The notes under the pieces are model-generated. The model saw only the letters and a list, made by a program, of their open reading frames with translations, did no database searches and was not told where the DNA came from. Shown here piece after piece: positions 1 to 12,309 of a stretch of DNA of 64,000 nucleotides. Positions within the stretch are counted from its first letter, which is position 1. Each line of letters opens with the position of its first letter. Both the position numbers and the translations under genes were made by a program. This DNA comes from Corythucha ciliata (Eukaryota > Arthropoda > Insecta > Hemiptera > Tingidae): positions 17,856,001 to 17,920,000 of the forward strand of contig CM075943.1 of assembly GCA_038030265.1 (NCBI GenBank). The letters are read 5' to 3'.

Positions 1-2012
1 AGAATCAGCCAACTCGACACCGTGATCTGGTTGCTTAGGCAAACAATTACTCGTTGACAGTCTTCCCGCTATTAAAATAGGGCATGATCCAGAAATGGGG
101 TCATAATTGGGGCAGAACTGGAGTTCCCCCTTCACTGGAACTCAACTCGAGTGTTTACGCGCAAAATTTCCCCCAATGGATAATCTTGGGCTCAACACTC
201 GCGTTTTCCATTATTTAAATAGTCAAAAATAACTATTTGAACGTTTTTCCTCAATTTTAACGCCGAAATAGCTCAAAAAGCGGTGTTTAGCCCTGGGGTG
301 CGTCGTTTTTGATGAACGACATCGTTAACCGAAGGAAGTGAATCGGCCCTTGGTTTTTTCTCCTGCTTTATTGGTTTATCCTTTCACAGGCATTCTTTTC
401 ATTTATGATTTATAAAGTTAGGAGGGGGGCACAGTAGACGTAATTATAGAACTTTTTAAGAGTTAAAAGTTTCATTTTACTGACGTTTGATGAAAATGAT
501 ATAAAGCACCTAACTAGACTTTATTGCGGCAATAAACCAATAATTTATTTATTAATTTATTTCAATCTTTGTTGACTTTACCTCATATTGTCGGAAAGGT
601 TGCTGCTAAAGACATTATTGAGCCCTCCCTTTCACCCCTTCGCATTCTGCGTGATTTTCACTTTCACGGCCTGATTCTCAAAGTCTTGAAGGTTCGAGTC
701 TAACTTACGAGAAGGGTGAGTCTGAACTTAGCCAACGCGTTGGGTTTGCGAAACCTTTAAGATCATAAAGTTTGGTCGCCATAAACAAAGTTTATAATAC
801 CTCGAGAAATGCGCCATTAAAGTCCCTTCCTACTACCCCCTACCACCCGTCCTGTCACCCCCTCACCGGTTTCTCATCTCGGGGCTTTTCAAACGCGACA
901 AATTCCCATTTAAATAATTGCACGCCACCTGGTGTTATAGGAGGGGGAGTGTGAGGGAGCGCGGCTCTTTTAATGAGGTCGATATCAGTGTTTCATGGAG
1001 CGCATCAAGTCTTTGTTTAAGGCCATAATAACGTGTGTATCCTATGTAAATTGAACTTGAGGGTAATTATCCCTTTTAAAAGTTGAAAAGAGAGGTTTGG
1101 GGTTAAAAACGCGTTAGCGTTTGGGGGGGGGGAGTGGATTTAATGTAGCAGAAAACCACCGCCCGAGAAGGGATGTAAATCATTGAATATCCCGAACAAT
1201 ATTTCTCACCGACTGGCCTAATATTAAGAGGGAAACTCGTCGTTAAACTCTTTTCCCACCTCCGCTTATTCATTTTTCTCCCCCCCCCCCTCTATTCAGG
1301 AATCATCATCATCTTTCGAGGTTATTATTTTACTCTTCAAGAGCATCCTTAAAGATTTCAACCTCACCCTTTATATTTCATCCCATTACAGTTGTCTTGA
1401 GAAGGAAATCCACAAGAGCACTGTAGTGAGTAGGGGGGGGGGAGGCGCTGTCCGTCGCAGGAAAAGCAATAAGTTGACAAACGAGGGCTCGCTACTCCTA
1501 CTTCAAACAATTTTTATACGTCTCCTGCAAAACGCTGAGTCGACGTAAACAAATCACGTCCTTAAAGAAGGTCCGCAACTTCTTTTCAACTCATTATTAC
1601 TACTATTGGAAAAGCTTTGCACCACCATGATGTGGTGAGGGGGCCAGGGGGGTCCTTCCTTCCTTTATGTCATGCTGCACTTATTTTCCATGTAGAGATT
1701 TATATCGCCGTCTCTCCTGAGAGTTTCTTTCACTTAAAAGCCTTCCTCTTACCCCGCCTCATCCTACTGTTGAAAAAGGTCCATTTTGTTGTTACACGTG
1801 TCGCACCTTTAAAGATTTCGGTCCTCCTGGGTAATGTATTGTATTCATTTATTACAAGAAGTACAGCTTGAATGTATAGGTTGAAGAGAATGGGAGGAGG
1901 TATAGCGATAAGGAAAAAGAGGAAAATGTTTTCGGATTCGACAGCTTTTGCTGTACCCTCACACACCTCTCCCCCTCACCACCAAGGCTCGCCCTCGTAA
2001 TAATAGCTTGCT

Positions 2013-2048
<36 letters not shown>

Positions 2049-2207
2049 CTGGAGGCAAGGGTTGAGCATGGGGGCATGAGGTTATTTATTTTTATTTCCC
2101 GCTGTTTTCTTCCGTCTGCTTAGGAAGTGCTTCTCTGCCACGCTAACTCGTATTACTTCTTTCTCTTTTTTTTTATTTCAATTTTTTCTCTCTTTTTCTG
2201 TTAACAG
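1..2207 (+). other. 3' part of a CELF intron
   Basis: No coding exon is recognised here. In particular I do not see the exon that should encode the first half of CELF RRM1, so this is inferred to be the end of the intron preceding the exon at 2208. Its 3' end looks like an acceptor region: a branch-point-like CTAAC at 2143-2147, a long T/C-rich tract from about 2158, and TTAACAG ending at 2207. Runs of G and C of 8-10 bases and a 32-A run are present. Short reading frames here show no family resemblance. Confidence 0.6.
2014..2045. repeat. poly(A) run of 32
   Basis: Uninterrupted A run. It could be the tail of a very old retroposed insert on + (nothing recognisable precedes it) or simple replication slippage. 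It lies about 160 bp upstream of the CELF exon, outside its polypyrimidine tract. Confidence 0.9.
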
Positions 2208-2290
2208 GATGCTGTTTTGTTACCTTCTACACAAGAAAAGCAGCGCTGGAGGCACAAAACGCTCTTCATAACATAAAAACATTGCCCGGG
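2208..2290 (+). CDS. celf: CELF/Bruno-family RNA-binding protein, internal exon (RRM1 second half)
   Basis: Internal exon of a CELF (CUGBP/Elav-like, Bruno) protein, which binds UG-rich RNA and controls splicing, translation and mRNA decay. The frame starting at base 3 of the exon gives 27 codons beginning [16 protein letters not shown] and ending LPG. With the preceding split glycine codon, GCCFVTFY is the RNP1 strand of RRM1 and the following residues are helix 2. The exon enters with two bases (GA) of a split codon and ends on a complete codon. It is bounded by TTAACAG and by GTGAGT, a near-ideal donor. The length of 83 nt equals the homologous exon of vertebrate CELF1/CELF2 as I remember it. 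The other two frames are closed or unlike any family. The previous exon lies upstream of the window. Which CELF paralogue this is cannot be told from 27 residues. Confidence 0.94.
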
Positions 2291-3944
2291 GTGAGTTATT
2301 ATAATTTTTTTTGTCTCATTTATCCCTTCCAATTTGATTTGCATAAGAACGAAGAAGTCTTTTAATAACAAAAATTAACATTTTAATCAACCAAAGTACA
2401 AAAAAGGAGAAAATAGGCCCTCAACAAGTGTTTATTGTTGAGATTTAATTTTTCAGCTTGAAATGCCAAGTTCGGCCGAATTTTGTGCCCCATTTTTCAC
2501 ACGAAAACGAACGGGCAAGTGGGGCATGAGTCATGTCAACAGAAAAAAATAAATTGCTCGTTGCTGTGCAAACAAATTCGCAGTCGAGTATACGCCCCAG
2601 TTTTGTTATTCTTTAAGCGAAAAAAAAAAATGAAATCGGATATGAGAGAATGGTGCGGACAGAGTGATCTTTTTTCAGTTCTGAAATGTTTAAGAATTTC
2701 CCACAGGGGCAATATTTAAATTGCCAAGTAAAGCGGACGCCCTCTATATGCGCACTCTCAAGTAAGATAAATGGGAGTTTTAGCCTATCTCTTTTCCTTC
2801 TAGCACCACCCCACCACCCCTACAGCAATGAATTTTGCCACGAGGGAAGGAAAGCGATAAAAATGGTCTTTTGATATCAGGAGCACTCCCCCCCTCTTAC
2901 CAACTTCATCGGCCCTACCGGTCCAGCATTGGAGAGAACGTTCACAAGGGACTGGACACCGGCTCTTGGTGTTATGGGCGTAGGTTTGGATAAGGGGATG
3001 AAGTAGCTGGGACGTTGCATGAATCACTGTATAAGCCCCCCCCCCCCAGCGGTGTCATTCAAGGCTGTGGGGGTCTTGGAAAGGTGGAGTGTTGTGTAGG
3101 TGGTGTGTGGTCCCTTGGAATTTGTCTGTAATACGTCCAAAGGCTATTGTGTAGGTGAGTTATTAGAACATTAAGAAAGCTATTGAGGGGGCCATTGTAA
3201 GCTCCAAGAACTGGACTTCGACGTATTAAGAAGGGGTGAAGTAGAAAGGTACTGAAAGAGGGGAAATGGAATTTCCTTTTTCAAAAGTTTACACTGCATT
3301 GACCAAACAACACTCGAGCGATTTCCACCTTTTATGGGCTCCAAGAAATAACAGCCCCCCCCCCTTTTAAGAGCTTCTGTTTACTCCATATAAAAACCTG
3401 CATGAGCAGAAATTCAGAAAACCGATTAACACCTTCTCACAAAACCGTTAAGCGCTGTCTAGCGCTTGGGTGAGCTGTGGTTGGCACCTTTCTCGTCGAG
3501 GCACTGAGAAAAATCCTTTAAATGGCCTTATAGAACCATAAGGAAAAGAACAAAATGGACGACATCACATTTTCGTGGGTTTCCTCAACGCGAAAAACTC
3601 AGTTGGACTCACATCGGGTAGTCAGCCCAGGCTTTATAGAGTTGGGTGGTCGCGCCTGTCGAGGGGGCGTCTCTTTCACCACACCCCATTCTATCGGCGA
3701 TATCCTTTCATGTCCCATCGCTGGGAAAAAGACACCTGAATCGACATTCCCGCTCCCGCCGTTGCGTCAATCGAAGGAGAGGGCGACGACCATTTTTGCT
3801 TTGACGCCCCCAAGAAAGTGAAGGTGTCGATGACGACTCATGCAAAAAAGGGCGCTTTGACAGTTCAAATATGTCACGGATTTGACACTCACAGAACTCG
3901 ATTTACAGTTGCAAACACCAAACGCCCCTGTAGCCTTATAAAAA

Positions 3945-5135
3945 GCGGTTCGCCTGTTTGGATCTTTCTGAAACTAAATTTTGTGAATCCCGCGCGCGTC
4001 AGAAACTAATTTTACAGGGAAAAAGGCCAACTTCACGTGATTTCACACTTATTTACAACGGTGAAACTTCCATCAGCGTATTGGATCATTTTAAAGAGGA
4101 ATCTCGCGGATGTGGTTCCTTTCAAAAACAAAATTCCGCAGGGTGCCCATTCAAAGAGCAATTTCACAGAGTTGCTTACTTCAAAACCAATTTCGTGGGG
4201 CTACTGGCTCCCTGTAAATTCGCAAGTTCGCAGGGCTATGGCTACCGGAAAAAGCAATTTGACAGATTTCGCTGTCCCAAAACCCATACTTCACTCTGTT
4301 GACCCATTCAAAAAGCAATTTCGCGGAGTTGGCCTATTTTAAATACCAATTTCAGGGGTCTGGCTCTTTTCAAAACCAAGGTTGGCCTATTCAAAACAAA
4401 GTTCGCGAAGTTCTCTCGCCCAAAAGAGCAATCGCGCGAGATTCGCTGCCTTGAAAAACAAATATACATATCGCGCAGCTGGCCCATTTATGGAGTCAGC
4501 TCATTCAAAATCAGTTTGGCGGAATAGGTTGACCCCAAAAAGCAATTTCGTGGCTTTCGCCGCCACAAAAACCTATTTTCGCACTGTTGACCGGTTCAAA
4601 AAGCAATTTCGCGGTGTTGCCTCTCATTTTAAAGAGGAATTTCAAGGGTCTGGCTCCTTCCAAAAACAAAATTTCGCTGGGTGGGCCCTTCCATTCAATA
4701 CTGATTTAGCGGGATCGTGCCTCATAAACCAATTTCGCGGCTTTTAAATTGTTAGTAGAAGTGCTTAAACTACGAGGGTTAGTTGGGTTTTAGTTGGTTT
4801 TCAGTTGGGAAACCGAACGCTGAAGATGGCGAGCGGCCAAAACCAATCCGTTTTTGACGAACCTCAACGAGGGAAGACAGAAAATGTAGGCTCCTACGGC
4901 TACAGTTTTATGCGTGCAATTTCGCGGCTTTGGAACACTCGAAAAAAAGTCCAATTTCGTGGACTTCGAACACAATTTAGCGGGGCTTTCTCCTTTTTTA
5001 AAAAAACATTGCGCACTGCTGATCCATTCATAAGGCAATTTTGTGGAGTTGGCTCCTGAAAAACAAATTTTGCGAGGTTAGCTCACCTAGAAAAGCAAAT
5101 TTCGCAGTAATCGCCGTATCAAAAACAAGATTTCC
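3945..5135 (+). repeat. Minisatellite family B, + orientation
   Basis: Degenerate tandem array of about 27-32 bp units with core CCAATTTCGCGGGTTTGGCT followed by a short T/C then A-rich joint (for example around 4120-4330 and 4500-4740). Units differ at many positions, so the array is old. Several short frames run through it only because the unit has few stops; the resulting F/K/S-rich peptides are not proteins. Confidence 0.85.
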
Positions 5136-5184
5136 CTTATAAAAGAAGCAAGTAGGGGCAAGTAGGCGGCAATAAGTTTGGAAC

Positions 5185-6070
5185 AAACGCTAATTTTCGT
5201 GACTAAAACTGTGAAAAAGCGCTCATTCGTGGTTTCTCGACGCACCTTTCAGACCATAATTTAGAAAAAATCGCTAATTCGCTGTGTTTAGAAGCAATTA
5301 TACAGCTGAAATGTTTTTAAAAAAACCTTCAAAGTGCTGCTTTTGGGACAAGCCCACAGCTAAAATTAGGAAAATGCGCTATAACAAGGATAAACAGATG
5401 AAAAAAACAAAAAAGTTCTCTGACGATGCCTTCAGCACAAGAAGGCGAAAGCTCAGGAAACGAAGAAGTTGAAGAAGAAAAAAGCCAAAACCCTAAAAAT
5501 ATAACATTAATCAAGTTGTATGGCTTAAAAACTAATAATATTAATAAAGATGAAAAAAAATCGCTTATTCGTGGCTAAAATTGAGAAAACGCCAATCCGT
5601 AGTATCTGAAGGATATTTTGAGGCTAAAACTGAGAAAAGGTGCTAATCCATAACAGAAATTGAAACAAAAATTGCCAAATTGCCAATGTGGGGCTGAAAT
5701 TGAAAAGAAAAAAAAAAAAGAAAAAAAAAACTAATTCACGGCTAACATATTTAGAAAATCACTAATTATCGCGGCTAAAATTATGAAAACCAATAAAATT
5801 CAGCTGAAATCGAATAAAAGTATCAATTCGCTGCTAAAAATCGAGGAAATAAACGCCCATTTGGGGCAAAATGGAGAAAAATCGCTAATTCATGGGATAA
5901 AAACGCTAATAAATACGGTAATATTCAGTACAAATTAAGAAAAGTTGTGAAGACTATTTATTTGTTGCAAAATTTGATTTAAAAACGTCAATTCACGGCT
6001 ATTGGTAAATAATGACAATTCATGGCTGAAATAAAGAAAAAGCAGTAGTTTAACGCTTCGTAAAAATTAT
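5185..6070 (+). repeat. Minisatellite family A, + orientation
   Basis: Degenerate units of about 29-34 bp with core CTAATTCGCGGCTAAAATTG followed by AGAAAAA. The array is clear at 5185-5300 and 5530-6070, with a lysine-codon-rich, less regular stretch (5300-5530) between. It follows family B on the left and ends at linker J1 on the right. Confidence 0.85.
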
Positions 6071-6152
6071 ATTTCTTGTTTATTTTAGAGACCAAGGGGC
6101 CTCGTAAAGTTAACCGCTCCCAGCCCCGATGGGTGTAGGCCCGCCAGTGGAT
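6070..6152 (+). repeat. Linker J1 between minisatellite families (copy 1)
   Basis: Non-repetitive linker with TTCTTGTTTATTTTAGAGAC, then GGGGCCTCGT, a C-rich patch (CCCAGCCCCGAT) and GGCCCGCCAGTGG. Related copies occur at 23860-23945 (+) and 28609-28690 (-). In each, family A lies on the TAGAGAC side and another minisatellite (D here, B in the others) on the CCAGT side. Confidence 0.7.
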
Positions 6153-6970
6153 TTTTTGTGGTTGAAGCTTGTTCGCGGTTCGCACTTTCTTGCTTATAGT
6201 TAGAGCTTATTTGTGGTTCCAGCTTTTCGATATTTCCTCTATTTCGAGATTCCATGTGGTTTAAGGTTTTCCATGGTTCGAGTCTTCTTGTGGTTCGAGC
6301 ATTCTTGTGATTTGAGATTCTTCCTGTTGGTTCGAGATTTTTGTGGCTCACGTTCTCTTGTGTTTCGAGATGTCTAGAGATTCGATCGTTTTTGTGGTCT
6401 GAACTTTTTGTGCTTGGAGGTTTTTTGTGGTCCGTGCATTTTCGTGGTTCGCGCTTTTATTGCGTACGGTTGGGGCTTATGTGTGCTTCGATCTCTTTTG
6501 TGATCCGAGTTTTTTGTGGTTCGAGCTTCTCGTGGTTCTAATGTTTTTTCGAGATTTCCTGTAGTTTGAGATTACATGTGGTTTGACCTTTCCGTGGTTC
6601 GAGACTTCTTGTGGTCCGAGCTTTTTGTGGTTCAAGCTTTCCTGTGGTTCAGGATTTTCTGTGACTCGAGCTTTACCTGTTGTTTCGAGATTTTTCGTGG
6701 TTCCAGTTTCCTGGCGGTTCAAGCCTTCTTGTGGTCCGAGCTTTTTGTGGTTCGAGCTTTTTTGTGTTTCGAACTTTCTTGTGGTTTGACATTTCCTGTG
6801 GTTCGAGCATTCCTGTTGTTTAGAGATTTTTTGTGGTTCGAGCTTTTTTGTGCTTCGAGATTTCCTGTGGTTCGAGCTTTCCTTTTGATTCGAGATTTTT
6901 CGTGGTTCCCATTCTCTTGCGGTTCGATCTTTTTTTGTGGTTCGAGCTTTCTTGTGGCTCGAAATTTGAG
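6153..6970 (+). repeat. Minisatellite family D (TTCTTGTGGTTCGAG)
   Basis: Tandem units of mostly 18-27 bp built on TTTGTGGTTCGAGCTTT. Because the unit contains few stops on either strand, long frames run through it on both strands (6576-7259 on + and 6719-7303 on -), giving low-complexity FLWFELFV-like and NHKKARTT-like peptides. I treat these as artefacts of the repeat and not as genes. Confidence 0.85.
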
Positions 6971-9900
6971 TGAATCGGCACCAAGAGCCAAAATTATTTG
7001 TTTCATGGCTGATTGGATCAACATTTTGCCGAATTTGGAACTTCTCCTCTTCCTCCTCCTCGGACGCATGCTCCTGCCCTGGGGAAAACTTTTGTTTTCT
7101 TCAGGTTCATGGGAAATTCTGGCCTTAAAATTATGGGATGACGTAAACAGTTCTCTTGGCCGGACAGGAAAACAATTCGCCCAAAAAGTTGATTTTTCCA
7201 TGAAAGAGTGTCTTATTTTATTTGAGACTGCCTTGTACGTGAGGGGGGAGGGTTTGTAGGTTCCGCCCCTTTTAGGTCTGATAAGTTCTATAGTGGGCTG
7301 CAATTATGTCTAACAAAGAGAGAGAAAGTGATTTTGAGGCGCTTAATGTGCAAGTGATTCGTTAAGAAAGTGACGCCTTTTGGTGCCCTAAAGACACGCG
7401 TAATTAAATAACATCAAACTTGAAAAGCCATTTGGCGGCTGCGTTAAAGAATTGGCTCAAGAAGTGAGGTAAACATTTTGTGTTTTCTTGTTTACTCGAG
7501 AGCCTCTATTCAAAAGTTGTAAAAAGATACGTCGAAATTGGGGTGGAGTGTTGTACGAAGGTTTGCGGTTATTGCGAGCTCAAGCTATAACCATTAGTTC
7601 GTTCGTTGGCAAAGGGTGGTGGATATATATACTTGCGAGGAATGCCCGTAGGGGCTTTTCACTTCTTCAGCGAAGAAACGCTCAACCATTCAGGCAGTCA
7701 TCATTCCTAAACACATCGTGGGAGAGGGGGGAGGGGCTTGAAAGGCCGCGTGGAAATAAGATATTGACTGTGAGATGAGGAGATGAAGAAAAAGAAATGA
7801 TGATGGAGGAGTTTTGGAAAGGGACGAATAGTGGAAGAAGGGGTTGGAATGAGATTTTACTCAAAGGGGAATGAACTGAAATTGAAGAGGTTTTTTTAGT
7901 TTATTCAGAGCACGAAATCCAACCCCTAAAAGTAAGTATCGCGAATGCGATTTAACGAAATGGGAAATTGTTATTAAACGATCCTGCGTAATTACGAACA
8001 TTATATTTAGTCGTTCAATTCAAATGTAACATTGTCGAGGAACATGTAGCCTAAAAACGCTATCCAACTAGCCAACAGAAATTATTGTTTTGGGTGTAAA
8101 AAGAAGAAAAAGAAGACTCCAAGTTATTCCACTCCTATCGCACCCTAGCCCACAGTTTAATTGCCTAAGGGATTTAATTGAAATGACCCTTCTCGCAAGC
8201 TTGAAGGCATTGACAAGCTTTTAGTGGTTGGAGGGTGAAGGGAGAAGCGCGTGGACGCAATCAGCTATATCTGGAGGAGTATTGATCGGTCGTTCAAAAT
8301 AGGTGCCAATGAAATTCGGAGGCCATTTGGGAGTGAAAGCGAAGGGGGGGGGGGTGCGAGAGAATTCCAGTAGGGCGAAAGGTGACAGGAGAAGTAATGA
8401 ATGATGGGAGAGGACGGGGGAATGATATTCTGAATTGCGTTTCAGAAAGAATCGAATCTGTTTTACCAGTTTCTATGAAAATGATGAGAGGGTGCTCTGA
8501 GTGCTCCGTTTTGAAAACAAACAACGCATTTTTTGCGGGTTATTTTACTACGTTTCATCCCATCAAACCCCCCTCTCAACCGTTCCCATCAACTTTTCAT
8601 ATCGCACAATAAGTTCAGAGAGCTTTTTGTTCTGTGAAGGTTTACACGTCATCTTTTAATTAGAATGCTGTCACTGTCAATGGAAAAAGGGTGCGCGATA
8701 TTGTTCAGACGTTGAATAGGCGGAAGAAAGAAGAACATTTCCGAGCAAGGAATCCAAAGTTAAGTAACTTTGTGCCGTAGAAAGCTGGATGAAAGTTGAT
8801 GAGAGTGAAGAATACAGCACAAAAACTCTCATCTTGACTTTGACTCTTGGTTGACTATACAATTTGCAAGGTGCGGGCACGCCCAAGTTCACTCCTGCAG
8901 ACGCTTTCACGGTGGGTCCACGCATTGTTTCCGCAAGCCGTCAAGCGCTCTACGACTATAACAAAAGACAGTCACGTTCTGGGAAGTCCCTTAAAATATT
9001 GAGAGGTTTAAACCCTCCTAGCTTTCGTCGTTCTAAAAAATCCGATGTATTGTTTCAAGAGTCAAAATTCATTTTAAATTGAGGAGTCCCAAAATCCTTC
9101 TCTGAATCGCACGATGATCCATAAGAAGTGCGCCGAGTGTCTCCAATGCGGTCGACTAAAATATCCCGATCAAAACAGTACCCACCACTGATACGGTTGT
9201 CGTCTTCGTTTACTGCTCTATGTCTGTTCCCTCCCCCTCTTCCCCATTTCCACGTCAAGTCCAGGCCGATATTTCTTTTATTCACGAGAAAACTTCAGCT
9301 CTTCCCAATGTTTTTTTTTTTTTTCTGGGAAAGAAATAAAGTTATTGTTGTATGACAATGCCATATAAGAGACGTCGTGGGGAGTGTAAAGAATTTTCAG
9401 TGGAAAAGGAGATGTGTTGGTGGTTTATGGGAGGGGGGGGTGAAGAACGAACAAACAACTCCCGTAAATTGCCCAGTTTTGAAAGTGAGTTAGACCCTCC
9501 TCCCCTTATCATTCTGGAATTAAATGGAGAGCTCTGGAACTGGGGGAAAAACTCTAAAAAGTGTTGTTTTTTTTTTCGTCAAAGCTATGAAACTTTTATA
9601 GTGGATATTTTCGAAGCATCGACGTCACCTCCTTCTTATCAATTTGACCACATCTTCTAACCATTACCCCCTTCCACACACACTCACACCCTCACCTTAG
9701 CACTTCTCAATAGTTGTTCATGAGCGTAGTTGGAGAATTTTCGATTGTGGGGAGGGGCGCTCATACAATCACCGCCTTCTGCTTACACACACGCACATTG
9801 ATACTGTGGACGACCTCACGAAAAGAAGAGAAGCGTGTAATTGACATCAGTAGTAAACATAGCAGGACAATATTTTCAAATTTCAATGATAGTCCAGTAA

Positions 9901-10188
9901 ACGAGTGTTCAAAAAGGTGGTCTAGAGGGAATGAGCGAAAGCAGAAATTTTGACTCCGGAACCATGTTTGGACTAGTTAGGAGGTAAACATACTAAAAGT
10001 CCCCACCCCTAGGAGGTGAGCCCGAGTGGGGGGAGCACAAAGAAGGTACCATTTTTCGGATTTTCAGTGATATCTCGAAAACAGACAAGGCAAAACTTTT
10101 GTGATAACCAATTAAAGCTGACATAAATATCAGAAACTTGTGTCAGATGCATGTTTCACTAATTCCTAACCTTTCTCGAAATACATGC
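6971..10188. other. Intronic sequence without recognisable gene
   Basis: Mixed-composition sequence with G-rich runs (for example around 7240, 7725, 8345, 9430) and no tandem family. I see no exon with both convincing splice sites and a recognisable peptide on either strand. A GA-rich stretch at 7775-7860 is low complexity. Confidence 0.5.
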
Positions 10189-11807
10189 CCCGCAAAAGTA
10201 AAAATGTCCGAAAAAAAATTTTATTCCACGTTTTCCGTTGAACATTCTTTTATATCGTCTAAACCGTTTATCCTAGGAGAAAGCCCTAAGGAAGGAAGTT
10301 TTAGAGGATTTAATTATCTAACATAAACATACATACATAAACAAATATATACTGAACAGGTCAAAAGTTACACGAGTTTTAAAAATGTTGGCCAATTTCA
10401 ACTTTTTTGGTTGAACTGTTGTGAAACTTCAAGAATGGTATACATTTTCTCAATAAAGTTTTAAAGTTGAGAGACAGGTATGGAAAGGAAAACACCTGTA
10501 GTGTGAATACACACTGCTTTACCAGCTCAGGAATATGGGAAACAGGTGCTTTTTAAGCTGGTATTTACGGTGCAAACAAGATGGATACCTCCCTCAACAC
10601 CAATCGTCTCTAATGCTTCCTAAAGTCTGCGTCGATCATCAAACCTGGCATTTCATCCCTCCTACTAACCGAGGGAGTCACCCAGGAGCACAGTTTCCGG
10701 CCTCAAATTTTGTTTGGAAATGCATTGAGCCCTAAAACTGGGGATGGGATCAGAACAGCAACAGCCACCTTGTTCCCATTCAAACCAAGCAACCAGCTCC
10801 ACTGCACCGGTATACTACACCCTCAATCTTATATTATTTCGTCGGTGTATTACCGACCGCAGCAGTGGAAAATTTGAATGCAAGAAGGCATCGATGTCGT
10901 GCTTCAAAATCTGTGAAGCTGCCACTTGACGATCAGGAAAAGGGTGATGATGATGATGACACGGATACAGTTTTAGTGCCATCGCTCAAGAGACTAGTGA
11001 CCTGGACGAACAACGGGTTTAAATCTTCCTCCCCTCATAAGTGGAGTGGTCTATTATTTGAGTTAATCTGATATGTTCAGACTTTTCATATACCTACTAA
11101 ATTTACGTTCAGCGTGAGCAGAACATGCATATACGTATATGATACGGTGAAAGACCGACGGCTGGTAAATCTTAGCATTTACGAGTGAATCCTAGCGTTC
11201 ACCCGCGACGTTCGTTAAAGTTCAAATGATTTATGAAATTCGGACTTGGGCCCGGGCCGAACACATGGGATTGAAGTTCTGTTCTCTAAACTGAGCTTAG
11301 GAGCTTAAACTCCAATCAGAATTTTTGGTATTTTGAATACAAATTCGTTTAAACCCAACGCAAAGTTTAACGCAAAACGCAATGCTTAAACAGACATTGT
11401 CGAGACCTAACCCTCCTTATACCACTAGAAATACAAGAATGGTAAAATTCCGAAATTCCTGGAATATAGTAAGATCATCGGACTTTTACTAGACAGTTTT
11501 GGTACGTAATCACCGTGCGGTGTTGGTCCACAATTCGACCACGCAAGCCCTCCTACGTCATTGAAATCCCTCCTCCGCCAATCAACTTTCTCACGGCTCA
11601 TTACCCCTTGAAATGAACTGATAAAAGGCAGAGAAGTTTTGACCTGTTCAATATAAATTTGTTTATGTACTTACAATTTCCAAAGATAATTAAATCCTCT
11701 AAAACTTCCTTCCTGAGGGCTTTCTCCTAGGATAAACGTTTTAGACGATATAAAAGAATGTTCAACAGAAAACGTGGAATAAAAATTTTTTTTCGGACCC
11801 GCAAAAG
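10189..11807. mobile_element. Long-TIR DNA transposon, Mutator-like non-autonomous candidate
   Basis: Two arms of about 162 bp are inverted copies of each other: 10205-10366 and 11637-11798. Both carry TGTCCGAAAAAAAATTTT at the outer end and TGAACAGGTCAAAA at the inner end (read inward), with about 90% or more identity by eye. The 10-bp string CCCGCAAAAG lies just outside both arms (10189-10198 and 11798-11807) in the same orientation, which would fit a 9-10 bp target duplication as made by Mutator-like elements; the left copy has about 6 extra bases before the arm. The 1.27-kb interior has no transposase I recognise. A frame from 10865 to 11071 contains an acidic GDDDDDTDTV patch and might be a captured exon fragment. 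Confidence 0.6.
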
Positions 11808-11824
11808 ATCAGTTTTTCCTCAAT

Positions 11825-12240
11825 TTGACCTGTATATGATCCCTTTTTCACAATTTTAGCCACAAAAATTCCACCAATCAACAACAAACGGTGACAATTT
11901 TGCCAATGCGCTTTCCCCCAATTTGAGTCGCAAATTAGTGCCTTTTCCCAATTCTGCCTTGATCAATTTGTCCCCCCTTTCAAATTTTAGTAGTGAAAAG
12001 GTCCAAATAATGCGCAAGTTAGCGAAATTTCTTAAATTCGGCCCGGACTTGGCATCGCGAAACCGCAAATTAGTGTATTTTCTTAATTTCAACCGCGAAT
12101 AATGAGATTTATTTCTCATTAAGTTTAACGTGAATCAGCGCTATTTCTCAATTTTAGGCGTGAATGGGTGGTTTTCCTCAGTCTTAGCCGCAAAATATCC
12201 TTTTCTGTGGATTTCATCCGCGAACGAGAACTTTTTCTCA
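11825..12240 (-). repeat. Minisatellite family A, - orientation
   Basis: Units read as TCTCAATTTTAGCCGCGAAT on the + strand, i.e. the reverse complement of the 5.2-6.1 kb array. The period is about 30 bp and the units are degenerate. The array ends at a poly-C linker. Confidence 0.85.
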
Positions 12241-12249
12241 AGACGTGCA

Positions 12250-12263
12250 CCCCCCCCCCCCCC
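12250..12263. repeat. Poly(C)14 linker between families A and B
   Basis: Run of 14 C between a family A array (- orientation) and a family B array (+ orientation), followed by about 50 bp of unique linker. The same order A(-), poly-C, B(+) is seen at 18141-18150 and 50461-50473. Confidence 0.8.
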
Positions 12264-12309
12264 AACAACCAACTATAGATCCGTGCCTGCCCACGCCCCT
12301 GGCTGTCAC

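Noticed and set aside
3945..5135. Regular repeats of about 30 bp that might suggest a CRISPR array
   Set aside because: Units follow each other without unique spacers, are degenerate throughout, and sit in spliceosomal intron DNA of an animal gene.
6576..7259. 227-codon + frame, the longest in the window
   Set aside because: Its first two thirds are translated minisatellite D, and the opposite strand is equally open. No domain, no start or splice context.
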